Source of the DNA: an uncultured Erysipelotrichaceae bacterium
GTDB lineage: Bacteria > Bacillota_I > Bacilli_A > Erysipelotrichales > Erysipelotrichaceae
DNA: 64,000 nucleotides
NCBI GenBank assembly: GCA_947167125.1
Contig: CAMVGT010000003.1
Location: 41,207 to 105,206, forward strand
Direction of reading: 5' to 3'
In this document: piece by piece, positions 19,852-32,919 of the stretch
Position numbering within the stretch: position 1 is the first letter of the stretch
Layout of the letters: each line of letters starts with the position of its first letter
Translations under genes and position numbers: made by a program
Notes under the pieces: generated by a model
The model's input: the letters and a program-made list of their open reading frames with translations, nothing else
What the model was told of the DNA's origin: nothing
Databases searched by the model: none

Positions 19852-21742
19852 TCCTGAAAAGAAGGCACATCAGGCTTTTGATGATATTCAGTTCCCCGAG
19901 GATCCCGGACAGATTGCATTCCCGGAGGATCCGGAAGAAGTGAGACACACATCAGCCAGAAGAAAGAAGAAAACAGTCGTTCCGGTCTGGGCAAATATTG
20001 TCATGACCGGCGCTGCGATACTTGTCACATTATTTGTAATCTTTGAACTCTTCTATACAACCAGATTCTCAGCGCTCAGCCAGCGCCTGTTCATCAAGAT
20101 CAATCTGATTGCGATGATCATCCTGCTGATTATCGATCTGCTTGTATTCCTTGCGATCCGCACCAAAAAGCTTCCGGTTCTGATTGCGGCGGCTGTCGCG
20201 CTGGTGCTCAGCGTGAGTGTGGGCGGATATGCGGCATATGCATTGACAAAGGTCGATACCAACCTGACGGAAATCACTGCCAAGGAACATGATACGGACA
20301 TCAACGTCAGCCTTGTCATCTACACCAAGGGAAGCGGCGAGCCGATCATGGAAGCGGAAGACCTGGCCGGAAAGAATGTCGGCGCGGTTGACGGAACAGA
20401 TGCCGCGAAAATCGGTAAGGCAAGACTGGAAAGCGAAGGCATTACAGTCAACTACAAGAATTACCTTTCTTTCGCGGAAGCGTTCAAGGCGCTTATCACA
20501 GAAGAAATCGACTGTGCGATCCTGCCAGCAAACTATGCCAACGCGATCGGCACGGAAGAACAGCTTGAACCGTTTATTCCGGATACAGCCGCGATTTCCA
20601 CATTCAAGGAAAGCGTTGTGCAGTCCGGAACGGAAGGCGCAGAAAAGGATCTGACAGCAGAGCCGTTCACTGTATTGATTTCCGGTGAAAACGAAGGCCT
20701 TGCGGATACGATCATTATCGTTTCGGTCAATCCGGTTTCAATGAAAGTCACAATGACATCAATTGCCCGTGACTCCTATGTACCGATTACCTGCTATAAC
20801 TATGGTTCCAGCAAGATCAATTCAGCGCACGCTGTTTCCGAAGGATGTCTCGTCGATACCGTCACAAATATGACAGGCATTGATATTGACTATACTGTTG
20901 AATTCAACTTCGCGTCAGTCATTCAGGTTGTCGACGCTGTCGGCGGCGTGGATGTATACAATCCGATTGAATTCATGGGCCAGTGCTGGGATGTGGAATC
21001 CGACAGCCTTGTCGTTCTGCCGATTCCTGCCGGACATGTTCATCTGAACGGTCAGCAGGCACTCGGATTTGTCCGTGAGCGCTATGCGTTTGAGGACGGC
21101 GACTTTGCCCGTCAGCAGCATCAGCAGGAAGTCATTGAACAGATCATGAAGAAGGTTATGGACACAAGAGATCCGAACACCTACCTCAAGATTCTTGATG
21201 CGGCAGGTGCGAACATCCGTACCAATGTCTCAACCGATCAGGCTGTTCAGTTCATCAGCTATGCGATGAAGAAGGCAAGAAGATATTACAACTCCTCCAA
21301 TCCTGTAGGAGTCCTGAATATCATCAACTCAAGAATTACCGGCTGGAGTGCCCAGAAATGGGATGACAGCCTCGGCATGTATCTCTACATCTACAACCCG
21401 TTCAACGGCGCAAGTGTGGATACATACAACTATGTGGAAAGAAACCTGAATCTCTACAGTACTGCAGGTGTTCCGGAATCAGTTTCCTGGGGTGCGGACC
21501 AGGCTGATTATGAACCCGATCCGATCTCTTATGAATGGTATGACGGAGAAGTCGGCGCAACTGTAATCGGCGGACCGCCGGAACCGGAACCCACCTATGT
21601 ACCGGAAGAGACAGCTGAACCGGAACCGGCAGAAGTGCCTGTGGAAGTGCCGGAACCTGTTGAAGAACCGGTTGAACCGGAGCCGACAGAAGCACCGGTT
21701 GATGACGGCAGCGGCGGGGAAGCGCCTGTTCCCGGAGAATAA
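19832..21742 (+). CDS. LytR-CpsA-Psr (LCP) family protein with solute-binding-like insert and Pro/Glu-rich tail
   Basis: TSIARDSYVPI...KINSAHAV...VVDAVGGVDVYNPI...GQQALGFVRERY: LCP motifs. ATG 19832 (MSTPNG) chosen over the track start. Confidence 0.9.
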   Translation: MSTPNGNPEKKAHQAFDDIQFPEDPGQIAFPEDPEEVRHTSARRKKKTVVPVWANIVMTGAAILVTLFVIFELFYTTRFSALSQRLFIKINLIAMIILLIIDLLVFLAIRTKKLPVLIAAAVALVLSVSVGGYAAYALTKVDTNLTEITAKEHDTDINVSLVIYTKGSGEPIMEAEDLAGKNVGAVDGTDAAKIGKARLESEGITVNYKNYLSFAEAFKALITEEIDCAILPANYANAIGTEEQLEPFIPDTAAISTFKESVVQSGTEGAEKDLTAEPFTVLISGENEGLADTIIIVSVNPVSMKVTMTSIARDSYVPITCYNYGSSKINSAHAVSEGCLVDTVTNMTGIDIDYTVEFNFASVIQVVDAVGGVDVYNPIEFMGQCWDVESDSLVVLPIPAGHVHLNGQQALGFVRERYAFEDGDFARQQHQQEVIEQIMKKVMDTRDPNTYLKILDAAGANIRTNVSTDQAVQFISYAMKKARRYYNSSNPVGVLNIINSRITGWSAQKWDDSLGMYLYIYNPFNGASVDTYNYVERNLNLYSTAGVPESVSWGADQADYEPDPISYEWYDGEVGATVIGGPPEPEPTYVPEETAEPEPAEVPVEVPEPVEEPVEPEPTEAPVDDGSGGEAPVPGE

Positions 21743-21803
21743 CCAAATGAAAGCGTTGAAGACCGTATGGAATTCGGCGCTTTTTCTTTTAATTATAAAA
21801 AAC

Positions 21804-21918
21804 GGTCAGTTGAAAAATCAAAATCCGGTTGGATGAAAATCTAAAAAACAGTTGGATAGAAATAGAAAAAGTGGTTGGATTAAATTGAAAAATCCGGTTG
21901 GATTGGTATAATTGGATC
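21804..21918. repeat. Tandem 23-bp repeat array upstream of the DUF4143 ATPase gene
   Basis: GTTGGA core at 21828, 21851, 21874 and 21897 (exactly 23-bp spacing), plus a degenerate upstream unit; consensus GGTTGGATnaAAATnnAAAAAnc. Confidence 0.9.
21885..21912 (+). promoter_or_regulatory. Predicted sigma-A promoter within the repeat array
   Basis: TTGAAA (21885-21890), 16-bp spacer, TATAAT (21907-21912). Confidence 0.65.
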
Positions 21919-21931
21919 AGGGAGGCAGGAA

Positions 21932-23218
21932 ATGGCTGTCGTTAATAAAGAAAAATATCTGGGGAGAATTATCGATCGGAATGTGAAGAGGTATCTTCAG
22001 ATTTTCGGAGCGGTTTGTATTGAAGGACCTAAATGGTGCGGAAAAACGTGGACGTCTTCTTTTCACTGCAGCAGTGAAATTATGATCGGTTCACCTGAGA
22101 ATAACTTCCAGAACAGACAGCTTGCCGAACTTTCCCCATCCCTTATTCTGGAGGGGGATGTCCCCCGGCTGATTGATGAATGGCAGGAGGTGCCTTCTCT
22201 TTGGGATGCGGTCAGATATGAAGTTGACCGCAGAGGGCAGAAAGCACAATTCATTCTGACAGGATCTTCCACACCGAACCGCAAGGGAGTAATGCACAGC
22301 GGTGCCGGCAGGATCGGAAAACTTCGCATGCGGACAATGTCTCTTTATGAGTCAGGTGATTCATCTGGAAAGGTGTCTTTGTCTAATCTTTGCAATGGGA
22401 TACTGACACCGGCAATGACAGGTGAAGTGTCACTGAAGGAATTAATATATCTGGCTGTCAGAGGCGGATGGCCGGGGAATCTCGGAGTGTCAGAGGCTGA
22501 TGCACAGCTGCTTCCGGAATCGTATATAAACGCGGTTCTTGATGATGATTTGCGGCGGATTGATGATGTGAAACGGGACACTCATAAAGTGAGTCTGCTT
22601 TTGCGGTCACTTGCGCGGAATGAATGTACAACAGCTTCCATCAATAAGATAGCGAATGATATCAGTGAATATGATGGCGGGCAGGTTGACCGAACAACAG
22701 CTGCAGAGTATATTGCGGTGCTTTCGAGATTGTTTTTGTTTGACAATCAGCTTCCGTTTTCCAGTAATATCCGTTCGTCGGTCAGGGTCAAACAGACAGA
22801 AAAGAGACACTTCTGCGATCCGGCGCTTGCATGTGCCCTGCTGAAGGCGACACCTGCAAAATTGCTGAATGACCTGAATACATTTGGCTTTATATTTGAA
22901 GCAATGTGCGAACGGGATCTCAGAATTTATGCGGAATCCTTCGGCGCTGAACTGCTGCATTATCAGGATTACAAAAACCGTGAAATTGACGCAGTTATTG
23001 AGCTTGAGGATGGCAGATGGTGTGCTTTCGAAATCAAACTCGGTACTAATCAGATTGACAGAGCTGCTGCAGATCTGATCGCGCTGCGCGACAGTATTGC
23101 GGCTGAAAAAGGAGGTGTTCCTCCTTCGGTACTCTGTGTTATATGCGGTATGAGCAATGCGGCTTATGTAAGGCCGGATGGCGTGTTTGTGGTGCCGGTT
23201 ACTGCTTTGAAACCATAA
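21932..23218 (+). CDS. AAA_14/DUF4143 ATPase (paralog 1)
   Basis: Walker A EGPKWCGKTWTS; PRLIDEWQEVPSLWDAVR; TGSSTP; C-terminal REIDAVIELEDGRWCAFEIKLG (PD-(D/E)xK-like). Confidence 0.92.
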   Translation: MAVVNKEKYLGRIIDRNVKRYLQIFGAVCIEGPKWCGKTWTSSFHCSSEIMIGSPENNFQNRQLAELSPSLILEGDVPRLIDEWQEVPSLWDAVRYEVDRRGQKAQFILTGSSTPNRKGVMHSGAGRIGKLRMRTMSLYESGDSSGKVSLSNLCNGILTPAMTGEVSLKELIYLAVRGGWPGNLGVSEADAQLLPESYINAVLDDDLRRIDDVKRDTHKVSLLLRSLARNECTTASINKIANDISEYDGGQVDRTTAAEYIAVLSRLFLFDNQLPFSSNIRSSVRVKQTEKRHFCDPALACALLKATPAKLLNDLNTFGFIFEAMCERDLRIYAESFGAELLHYQDYKNREIDAVIELEDGRWCAFEIKLGTNQIDRAAADLIALRDSIAAEKGGVPPSVLCVICGMSNAAYVRPDGVFVVPVTALKP

Positions 23219-23841
23219 GGAAGGACAGGATGTGAATGCATTCTGTCTTTTTTGAGCCCTCTTCCTGTACGAATCAGAATGCACAATCTTCAGAAATATT
23301 TACGGATGATGTAAAATGGAAAAGTGAAATTTATGGACCTGTCAGGATTAACCGCAAAAACAGAACTTTTGAAAAAAGCGCTGCACATCTGGGCTGTACA
23401 GTATCGTTTTGTCATTCCCCGGGAAATTCTGAAAATGTACATTCATAAATATATGCACGAGCGCATGAATATTGCCCGTTATGGCAGAAGATATTTTGAT
23501 CCTGCTGTGAATGAGGAATATGAAAAGTGGCTGACTTACCGCAAAAGCGGAACCATGCAGAAACCAAACCGCGATCTCATCTGGCTTTCCGAAACGGAAA
23601 AGCTGGATCTCAGTCAGACGGAAGACTGCGATTATGTTCTGCTTGTTTCAAAAGGATGCCATACCTATGCGGCTCTGGGAGATGTCAATCTGAAGGAAGG
23701 CGATGTCATCTATTTTGATCATGACCGCCGTGATTCCTACGGAAACCGTTCCAATCCGGTTCTGAAACCTGATTTTTCCTATAACACATTGAGAAGCTTC
23801 AATTATATCGGTCGCTGTTTCGCGGTGCGCAAGAGCCTGCT
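23123..23841. repeat. Long direct repeat, copy 1 (partner 27830-28547)
   Basis: About 719 bp, near-identical: 3' end of DUF4143 gene, intergenic region, and 5' part of a GT2 gene. Confidence 0.95.
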
Positions 23842-23905
23842 CCCGGAGAATAACCAAATGAAAGCGTTGAAGACCGTATGGATTTCGGCGCTTTTTCTTT
23901 TTTAA
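23333..23905 (+). pseudogene. Truncated 5' copy of the GT2 gene at 28039, fused to LCP-downstream sequence
   Basis: Identical protein to 28039 up to FAVRKSLL, then PENNQMKALKTVW, which is a translation of the LCP 3'-end/terminator sequence. Confidence 0.92.
23841..23901. repeat. Duplicate of the LCP stop-codon/terminator segment (partner 21730-21790)
   Basis: tcccggagaataaccaaatgaaagcgttgaagaccgtatgg(a/t)ttcggcgctttttctttt; one mismatch over 61 bp. Confidence 0.93.
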
Positions 23906-24039
23906 ACCGACAGAGAACGGAAGATGACCTTCCCGATGTCATGAATCAGCCGGCGGCGTCATTGAAGCAATGGAGGAAAAAAACTATACTAATGTTGTGA
24001 CCATCGTGGTTCAGCAGAATCACGGGAAAGGTTTCAGAT

Positions 24040-24798
24040 ATGTATTGGCTGAAAATTGCGCTGTTCAGTATCCTCGACAGTGAGGATTCCTCCAGCAATA
24101 ATTACATCATTGCAAAATTCATTCTTAAGAATTACAACACCCTTTCCGGTGTTTCTCTGACAGAAATATCAAAGAAATGCAATCTTTCCAAAGCTGCTGT
24201 CAGCCGTTTCTGCAAGGATCTTGGACTGATGGATTATATTGATCTGCAGATGCTGATCAGGGCAAGCGGGCAGGATGCGCTTAGCAGCGCAGCAATGTCT
24301 GATTCATTACGGAAAGAAGAGTTTTTCGGCGAGATGGATCAGACATTGAAAAGTGTAAGAGCAGCTGCTGAAGATCCTGCTGTGAAGGAACTCATTGCGG
24401 ATCTGAAGCAAAGCAGGACAGTATCTGCTTTCGGCCATCTTCAGGCCAGTCATATTGCCTATATTCTGGGAAATAATCTGGGAATGAATAATATTTTCTG
24501 CTTCTGTACGCAATCCTGGACAGAGCAGGCGGAGAAGATGAAAGAAGCCGGCAGGGATGATCTGTTTATCATTTTTTCCGCTTCCGGTGAATACTTTAAG
24601 CGCATGGATATGAACATGCATTTCCTTGACGGTGAAAATGCGCCGAAAGTCTATATGATCACGTTTGCGGATTCAAAGGCTGCACTGCATCCGAAGATCC
24701 GGAAGATCTGTCTCGGTATGCAGAACCAGTGGCTTCAGGCAAACGCTGCGATGGATATGTTTGTCAACTATATTTCCTACACGCTGCGTCAGGAATGA
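24040..24798 (+). CDS. RpiR-family (HTH + SIS) transcriptional regulator
   Basis: SLTEISKKCNLSKAAVSRFCKDLGLMDYIDLQ; SIS-like domain (VSAFGHLQASHIAYILGNNL). Confidence 0.82.
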   Translation: MYWLKIALFSILDSEDSSSNNYIIAKFILKNYNTLSGVSLTEISKKCNLSKAAVSRFCKDLGLMDYIDLQMLIRASGQDALSSAAMSDSLRKEEFFGEMDQTLKSVRAAAEDPAVKELIADLKQSRTVSAFGHLQASHIAYILGNNLGMNNIFCFCTQSWTEQAEKMKEAGRDDLFIIFSASGEYFKRMDMNMHFLDGENAPKVYMITFADSKAALHPKIRKICLGMQNQWLQANAAMDMFVNYISYTLRQE

Positions 24799-24835
24799 TT
24801 CATTTTCTGAAACATGAACAAATCAACAAAACAAG

Positions 24836-24880
24836 CCGCGGATTTTTGAAAAATCAAAGATCTGCGGTTCTTTTTTTGTA
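24836..24880 (+). terminator. Rho-independent terminator/attenuator between the regulator and PTS gene
   Basis: ccgcggat...atctgcgg followed by ttcttttttt. Confidence 0.7.
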
Positions 24881-24933
24881 TTCTTCCTGTGTCAGATGAT
24901 CCGGTATCCCGGACAAAAAAGGAGATAGGAAAA

Positions 24934-27706
<2,773 letters not shown>

Positions 27707-27829
27707 AAAACAATCCTGTATTGTGCAGCTTGTTTCAGGAAGCCGTATATCTCCGCACAGTCCCGGACATTCGTTTCCGGACAGATCGCCGGAACAAAAG
27801 CTGCATAGCTGGAAAAAAAGGCGCTCCAT

Positions 27830-27924
27830 CCTTCGGTACTCTGTGTGATATGCGGTATGAGCAATGCGGCTTATGTAAGGCCGGATGGCGTGTTTGCGGT
27901 GCCGATTACTGATTTGAAACCATA
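27830..27924 (+). pseudogene. 3' remnant of a DUF4143 ATPase gene
   Basis: In frame SVLCVICGMSNAAYVRPDGVFAVPITDLKP*, matching the last residues of 21932..23218. Confidence 0.9.
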
Positions 27925-28547
27925 AGGAAGGACAGGATGTGAATGCATTCTGTCTTTTTGAGCCCTCTTCCTGTACGAATCAGAATGCACAATCTTCAGA
28001 AATATTTACGGATGATGTAAAATGGAAAAGTGAAATTTATGGACCTGTCAGGATTAACCGCAAAAACAGAACTTTTGAAAAAAGCGCTGCACATCTGGGC
28101 TGTACAGTATCGTTTTGTCATTCCCCGGGAAATTCTGAAAATGTACATTCATAAATATATGCACGAGCGCATGAATATTGCCCGTTATGGCAGAAGATAT
28201 TTTGATCCTGCTGTGAATGAGGAATATGAAAAGTGGCTGACTTACCGCAAAAGCGGAACCATGCAGAAACCAAACCGCGATCTCATCTGGCTTTCCGAAA
28301 CGGAAAAGCTGGATCTCAGTCAGACGGAAGACTGCGATTATGTTCTGCTTGTTTCAAAAGGATGCCATACCTATGCGGCTCTGGGAGATGTCAATCTGAA
28401 GGAAGGCGATGTCATCTATTTTGATCATGACCGCCGTGATTCCTACGGAAACCGTTCCAATCCGGTTCTGAAACCTGATTTTTCCTATAACACATTGAGA
28501 AGCTTCAATTATATCGGCCGCTGTTTCGCGGTGCGCAAGAGCCTGCT
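27830..28547. repeat. Long direct repeat, copy 2 (partner 23123-23841)
   Basis: About 718 bp; a 1-nt indel and few substitutions relative to copy 1. Confidence 0.95.
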
Positions 28548-29613
28548 GAAGCAGTTTGATCAGACGGAATGGAATCCGTATTACTGGCTGCTGAAACTGA
28601 GCGATCAGAATCTTAACATCTGCCATATCAGCACGATTGCCTACAGCGATCAGAATCCGATGGTATGCGAAGAAGAAACACTGAGAAGATATCTCGCTGA
28701 AAGCAATACAGAGGCGGATGTGACAGTCAACCCGGACGGAGTCAGCTGCACTGTGAAATATCCGGTTCAGGATGAACCGCTGGTTTCCATCCTGATTCCG
28801 ACAAAGGACGGCGTTTCTGTACTGAAGAGATGCGTTGATTCCATTTATGAAAAATCAACCTACCGGAATTTTGAAATTATTATTGTGGATAACGGAAGCG
28901 AAATGCCGGAAACAGCCGCTTACCTGGAAGATATGACAAAGGCGCATGACAATCTGCAGACTGTGCGGATTGATGTTCCGTTCAATTTCTCCTATCTCAA
29001 TAACTGCGCGGCGGAACATGCGTCCGGAGACTATCTTGTACTGTTAAACAACGACACGGAAATCATCACGCCTGACTGGCTGGAACAGATGCTCGGCTAT
29101 GCGGCAAGGGAAAATGTGGGAAGTGTCGGTGTCAAACTCTATTACGAAGACAATACCATCCAGCATGGCGGCGTCATTGTGGGCAAAGGCGGAGCGGCAG
29201 CTCATCGCTGGTACCGCTGCGAACATGATCAGAAAGGATATCTCTATACTCTGGAAGCGCCGAATGATGTGTCCTGCTGTACAGCTGCGTGTCTGATGAC
29301 AAGCAGAAAATGCTGGGATGAGATGTGCGGAATGAATGAGGAGCTGACCGTTCAGTTCAATGATGTGGATTACGGTCTGCGTCTGTTGAAGGCAGGATAT
29401 TTCAATGTATTCCTTCCTTCAGTTGAACTGTATCACTATGAATCCAAATCAAGAGGAATTGACAAGGATCAGAAAGCAGTGAAGCGCTTCTTTGAAGAAG
29501 TGAACTGGTTCAAGGAGAAATACGGGGATTATATCGAACATGATCCGTTCTATAACGACGGCTTCGACAAGAATTATGATTACAAGCTGATCGCCGGAAC
29601 GGGATCCAACTGA
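28039..29613 (+). CDS. GT2 glycosyltransferase (rhamnosyltransferase-like), full-length copy
   Basis: VSILIPTKDGVSVLKRCVDSIYEKSTYRNFEIIIVDNGS...LVLLNNDTEIITPDWLEQMLGYA...QFNDVDYGLRL. Confidence 0.9.
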   Translation: MDLSGLTAKTELLKKALHIWAVQYRFVIPREILKMYIHKYMHERMNIARYGRRYFDPAVNEEYEKWLTYRKSGTMQKPNRDLIWLSETEKLDLSQTEDCDYVLLVSKGCHTYAALGDVNLKEGDVIYFDHDRRDSYGNRSNPVLKPDFSYNTLRSFNYIGRCFAVRKSLLKQFDQTEWNPYYWLLKLSDQNLNICHISTIAYSDQNPMVCEEETLRRYLAESNTEADVTVNPDGVSCTVKYPVQDEPLVSILIPTKDGVSVLKRCVDSIYEKSTYRNFEIIIVDNGSEMPETAAYLEDMTKAHDNLQTVRIDVPFNFSYLNNCAAEHASGDYLVLLNNDTEIITPDWLEQMLGYAARENVGSVGVKLYYEDNTIQHGGVIVGKGGAAAHRWYRCEHDQKGYLYTLEAPNDVSCCTAACLMTSRKCWDEMCGMNEELTVQFNDVDYGLRLLKAGYFNVFLPSVELYHYESKSRGIDKDQKAVKRFFEEVNWFKEKYGDYIEHDPFYNDGFDKNYDYKLIAGTGSN

Positions 29614-29658
29614 CAATTGAATTCAGGATGATTGCAAGGGGCAGAGTTCTGCTCCTTT

Positions 29659-29844
29659 TTAAAACCAGAATTGATGGTAAGAATAAAAACTGCCTGCAGA
29701 ATTATGAGTTCTGCAGGCATATTTCTTTCCTTTTTTCTTTTTGTCCTGAATGATGACATGTCTGTGCTGTCTTAAAGCCTTATGCATTTCAGGATCCGCA
29801 AAGCCATAGGAGATGACTTTGTCATTGACTTTCTTTTTCTTCAT
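29659..29844 (-). CDS. Small basic hypothetical protein (61 aa)
   Basis: Clear upstream SD on the minus strand (aaaggag then about 9 nt to ATG); Lys-rich. A dyad (gcctgcagaa/ttctgcaggc, about 29694-29719) overlaps its 3' coding end. Confidence 0.55.
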   Translation of the reverse strand: MKKKKVNDKVISYGFADPEMHKALRQHRHVIIQDKKKKGKKYACRTHNSAGSFYSYHQFWF

Positions 29845-29988
29845 CGCTGTAAAACTCCTTTCCTTCGGGAAGATTATTATACATGTTTATGAAATATCCG
29901 GAAGATGATTGTTTTTAAGATTGCAGGAATGTCATGAACGTTAATTCTTCTGCTACAATAGAGGCAGAAAACAGAAAGGAAAAAATAA

Positions 29989-31479
<1,491 letters not shown>

Positions 31480-31506
31480 TCGAAGAATCTTTGAACTGAA
31501 CAATTG

Positions 31507-31556
31507 AAGTGACATCAGGAACTGTGTACCTTTTGGTATATGGTTCCTTTTTTCTG
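31507..31556. repeat. Direct repeat containing a terminator hairpin, copy 1
   Basis: gtgacatcaggaactgtgtaccttttggtatatggttcctttttt; near-identical to 32920-32966. Confidence 0.9.
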
Positions 31557-31671
31557 CGAAGACAGGGCAACCGATGACGGTGCTGAGGTGAATAATCGGC
31601 GGGATGAATTCAGATTATTTTCTGCATTCCGTTGAAACATGTAACGTTGAGATATACAACTCTTATGTGAT

Positions 31672-31943
31672 ATAGTCATTTGCTTATATAGGACTGAAAG
31701 ATTTTTTGAAACAGGTTCTAAAAAGGGTATTCAGCCAGGACATGCACCAAAACTGGCCAGAATACTTGATAGACTTGACGCAAGTACATCAGCACAAGAA
31801 TGAATCTGCCGGGATACAGGCTTCACTCATTAAAAGGTGATCGAAAAGATATGTGGTCTGTAACTGTCAACGGGAACTGGCGAATAACTTTTTACTTTGA
31901 GAATCAGGATGCATATCTCGTGGATTATTTGGATTACCATTAA
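31672..31943 (+). pseudogene. Frameshifted HigB/RelE-like toxin
   Basis: FFETGSKKGIQPGHAPKLARILDRLDASTSAQE / (frameshift near 31800) / MNLPGYRLHSLKGDRKDMWSVTVNGNWRITFYFENQDAYLVDYLDYH*. Confidence 0.85.
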
Positions 31944-31958
31944 AGGAGGCTGTGTGAA

Positions 31959-32120
31959 ATGATCAGAAGAAAACCAACACACCCTGGAACTGCATTTCTG
32001 GAAGATGTGATGAAACCATTACATTTATCTGTCACTGAGACGGCAAGCATTATCTGAATTTGTGAATGAAAAAGCATCCCTTAGCCCTGAAATGGCTCTG
32101 AGGATCAGTAAAGCAACCAA
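31959..32120 (+). pseudogene. Disrupted HigA-like (XRE) antitoxin
   Basis: MIRRKPTHPGTAFLEDVMKPLHLSVTETASII* then, after a gap/frame change, SEFVNEKASLSPEMALRISKATNT. Confidence 0.82.
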
Positions 32121-32182
32121 TACGTTACAAGACAGTAATCCGTTCTTCAAAGCATGCGACATCAAAAGCCGAAGCAATTGTT

Positions 32183-32383
32183 GTGGAAAATTCTGATAAG
32201 CATCGGAATATTACACAAATATTGGTATCACCTGATACCGCCAGACATGGAAATGTTCCATATGTAAAAATCAGCACTAATAATGGTGGTCGATTCAAGG
32301 TGATAAACGGGACTGAATCCGAATATAAAACTGCCGGTAATGAAAATGCAAAACTGTTTTTTCGGAGGAAAATAAATGAATAA
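32183..32383 (+). CDS. Short ORF resembling a polymorphic-toxin C-terminal tail (uncertain)
   Basis: GTG-initiated ORF, HGNVPYVKISTNNGGRFKVINGTESEYKTAGNENAKLFFRRK; overlaps the next gene by 8 nt; no N-terminal delivery domain. Confidence 0.35.
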   Translation: MENSDKHRNITQILVSPDTARHGNVPYVKISTNNGGRFKVINGTESEYKTAGNENAKLFFRRKINE

Positions 32384-32822
32384 AATTTTAATTCCCTATA
32401 CGGGCATAGGTAGGTATCAATTATATCAATCAATTGAAGATACAATCTCTAAGCTGAAAGAGGACGGAGATTCGTTCGTGGAAGAATTGTGGTCAAATGA
32501 AGATCTGACTAATCCAGTGCCATGGACCATTATTCGGACAGCTTCAGGCATGAACATGTTCTTTGCTAAAAACAGGATGTTTAAGATCTACGTCGATGGG
32601 ATGTTTGACGGAACACTTCCTAATGGAATCGGGATCGGAATGAAAATGACTGATGTAGTCAAAGTGGATTCAAACATCAAATATGATGATTGGGAAGAAG
32701 ATTGGCAGTCTCCTGATGGATATTGGCTCGAGGATGATCCTTCAAATGACACAGTTCTTACCATTACCATTTTTATTAGAGAGCTTCTTAATGAAGAATT
32801 ATTTGAGCAGTATAATTGGTAA
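32376..32822 (+). CDS. Hypothetical acidic protein, possible immunity protein
   Basis: 148 aa, acidic, starts within the end of the preceding short ORF; SD-like ggagg upstream. Confidence 0.55.
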   Translation: MNKILIPYTGIGRYQLYQSIEDTISKLKEDGDSFVEELWSNEDLTNPVPWTIIRTASGMNMFFAKNRMFKIYVDGMFDGTLPNGIGIGMKMTDVVKVDSNIKYDDWEEDWQSPDGYWLEDDPSNDTVLTITIFIRELLNEELFEQYNW

Positions 32823-32919
32823 GAAATGAAGTATTCATAGTTGAGTGACTGTCAAAATCATCCACATTAGTTGGTTAGGCAAGAAGTGAGGCTGTAATTC
32901 AGTCTCACTTTTTTCAGAA

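Noticed and set aside
21580-21742. DNA repeat / phase-variable tract in the LCP gene tail
   Set aside because: Pro/Glu-rich low-complexity coding sequence (PEPEPTEAPV type) with degenerate codons; no clean simple-sequence repeat that would slip easily.
22607-23284. 225-aa minus-strand ORF
   Set aside because: Antisense to the DUF4143 ATPase; composition typical of a shadow frame.
23236-23448. 70-aa ORF (MHSVFFEPSSCTNQN...) duplicated at 27939
   Set aside because: Out-of-frame overlap with the GT2 5' region; its duplication is explained by the long direct repeat rather than selection on this ORF.
31672-32120. Programmed frameshifting in the HigBA-like genes
   Set aside because: Both genes carry independent breaks and the antitoxin also lacks sequence, so decay is simpler.
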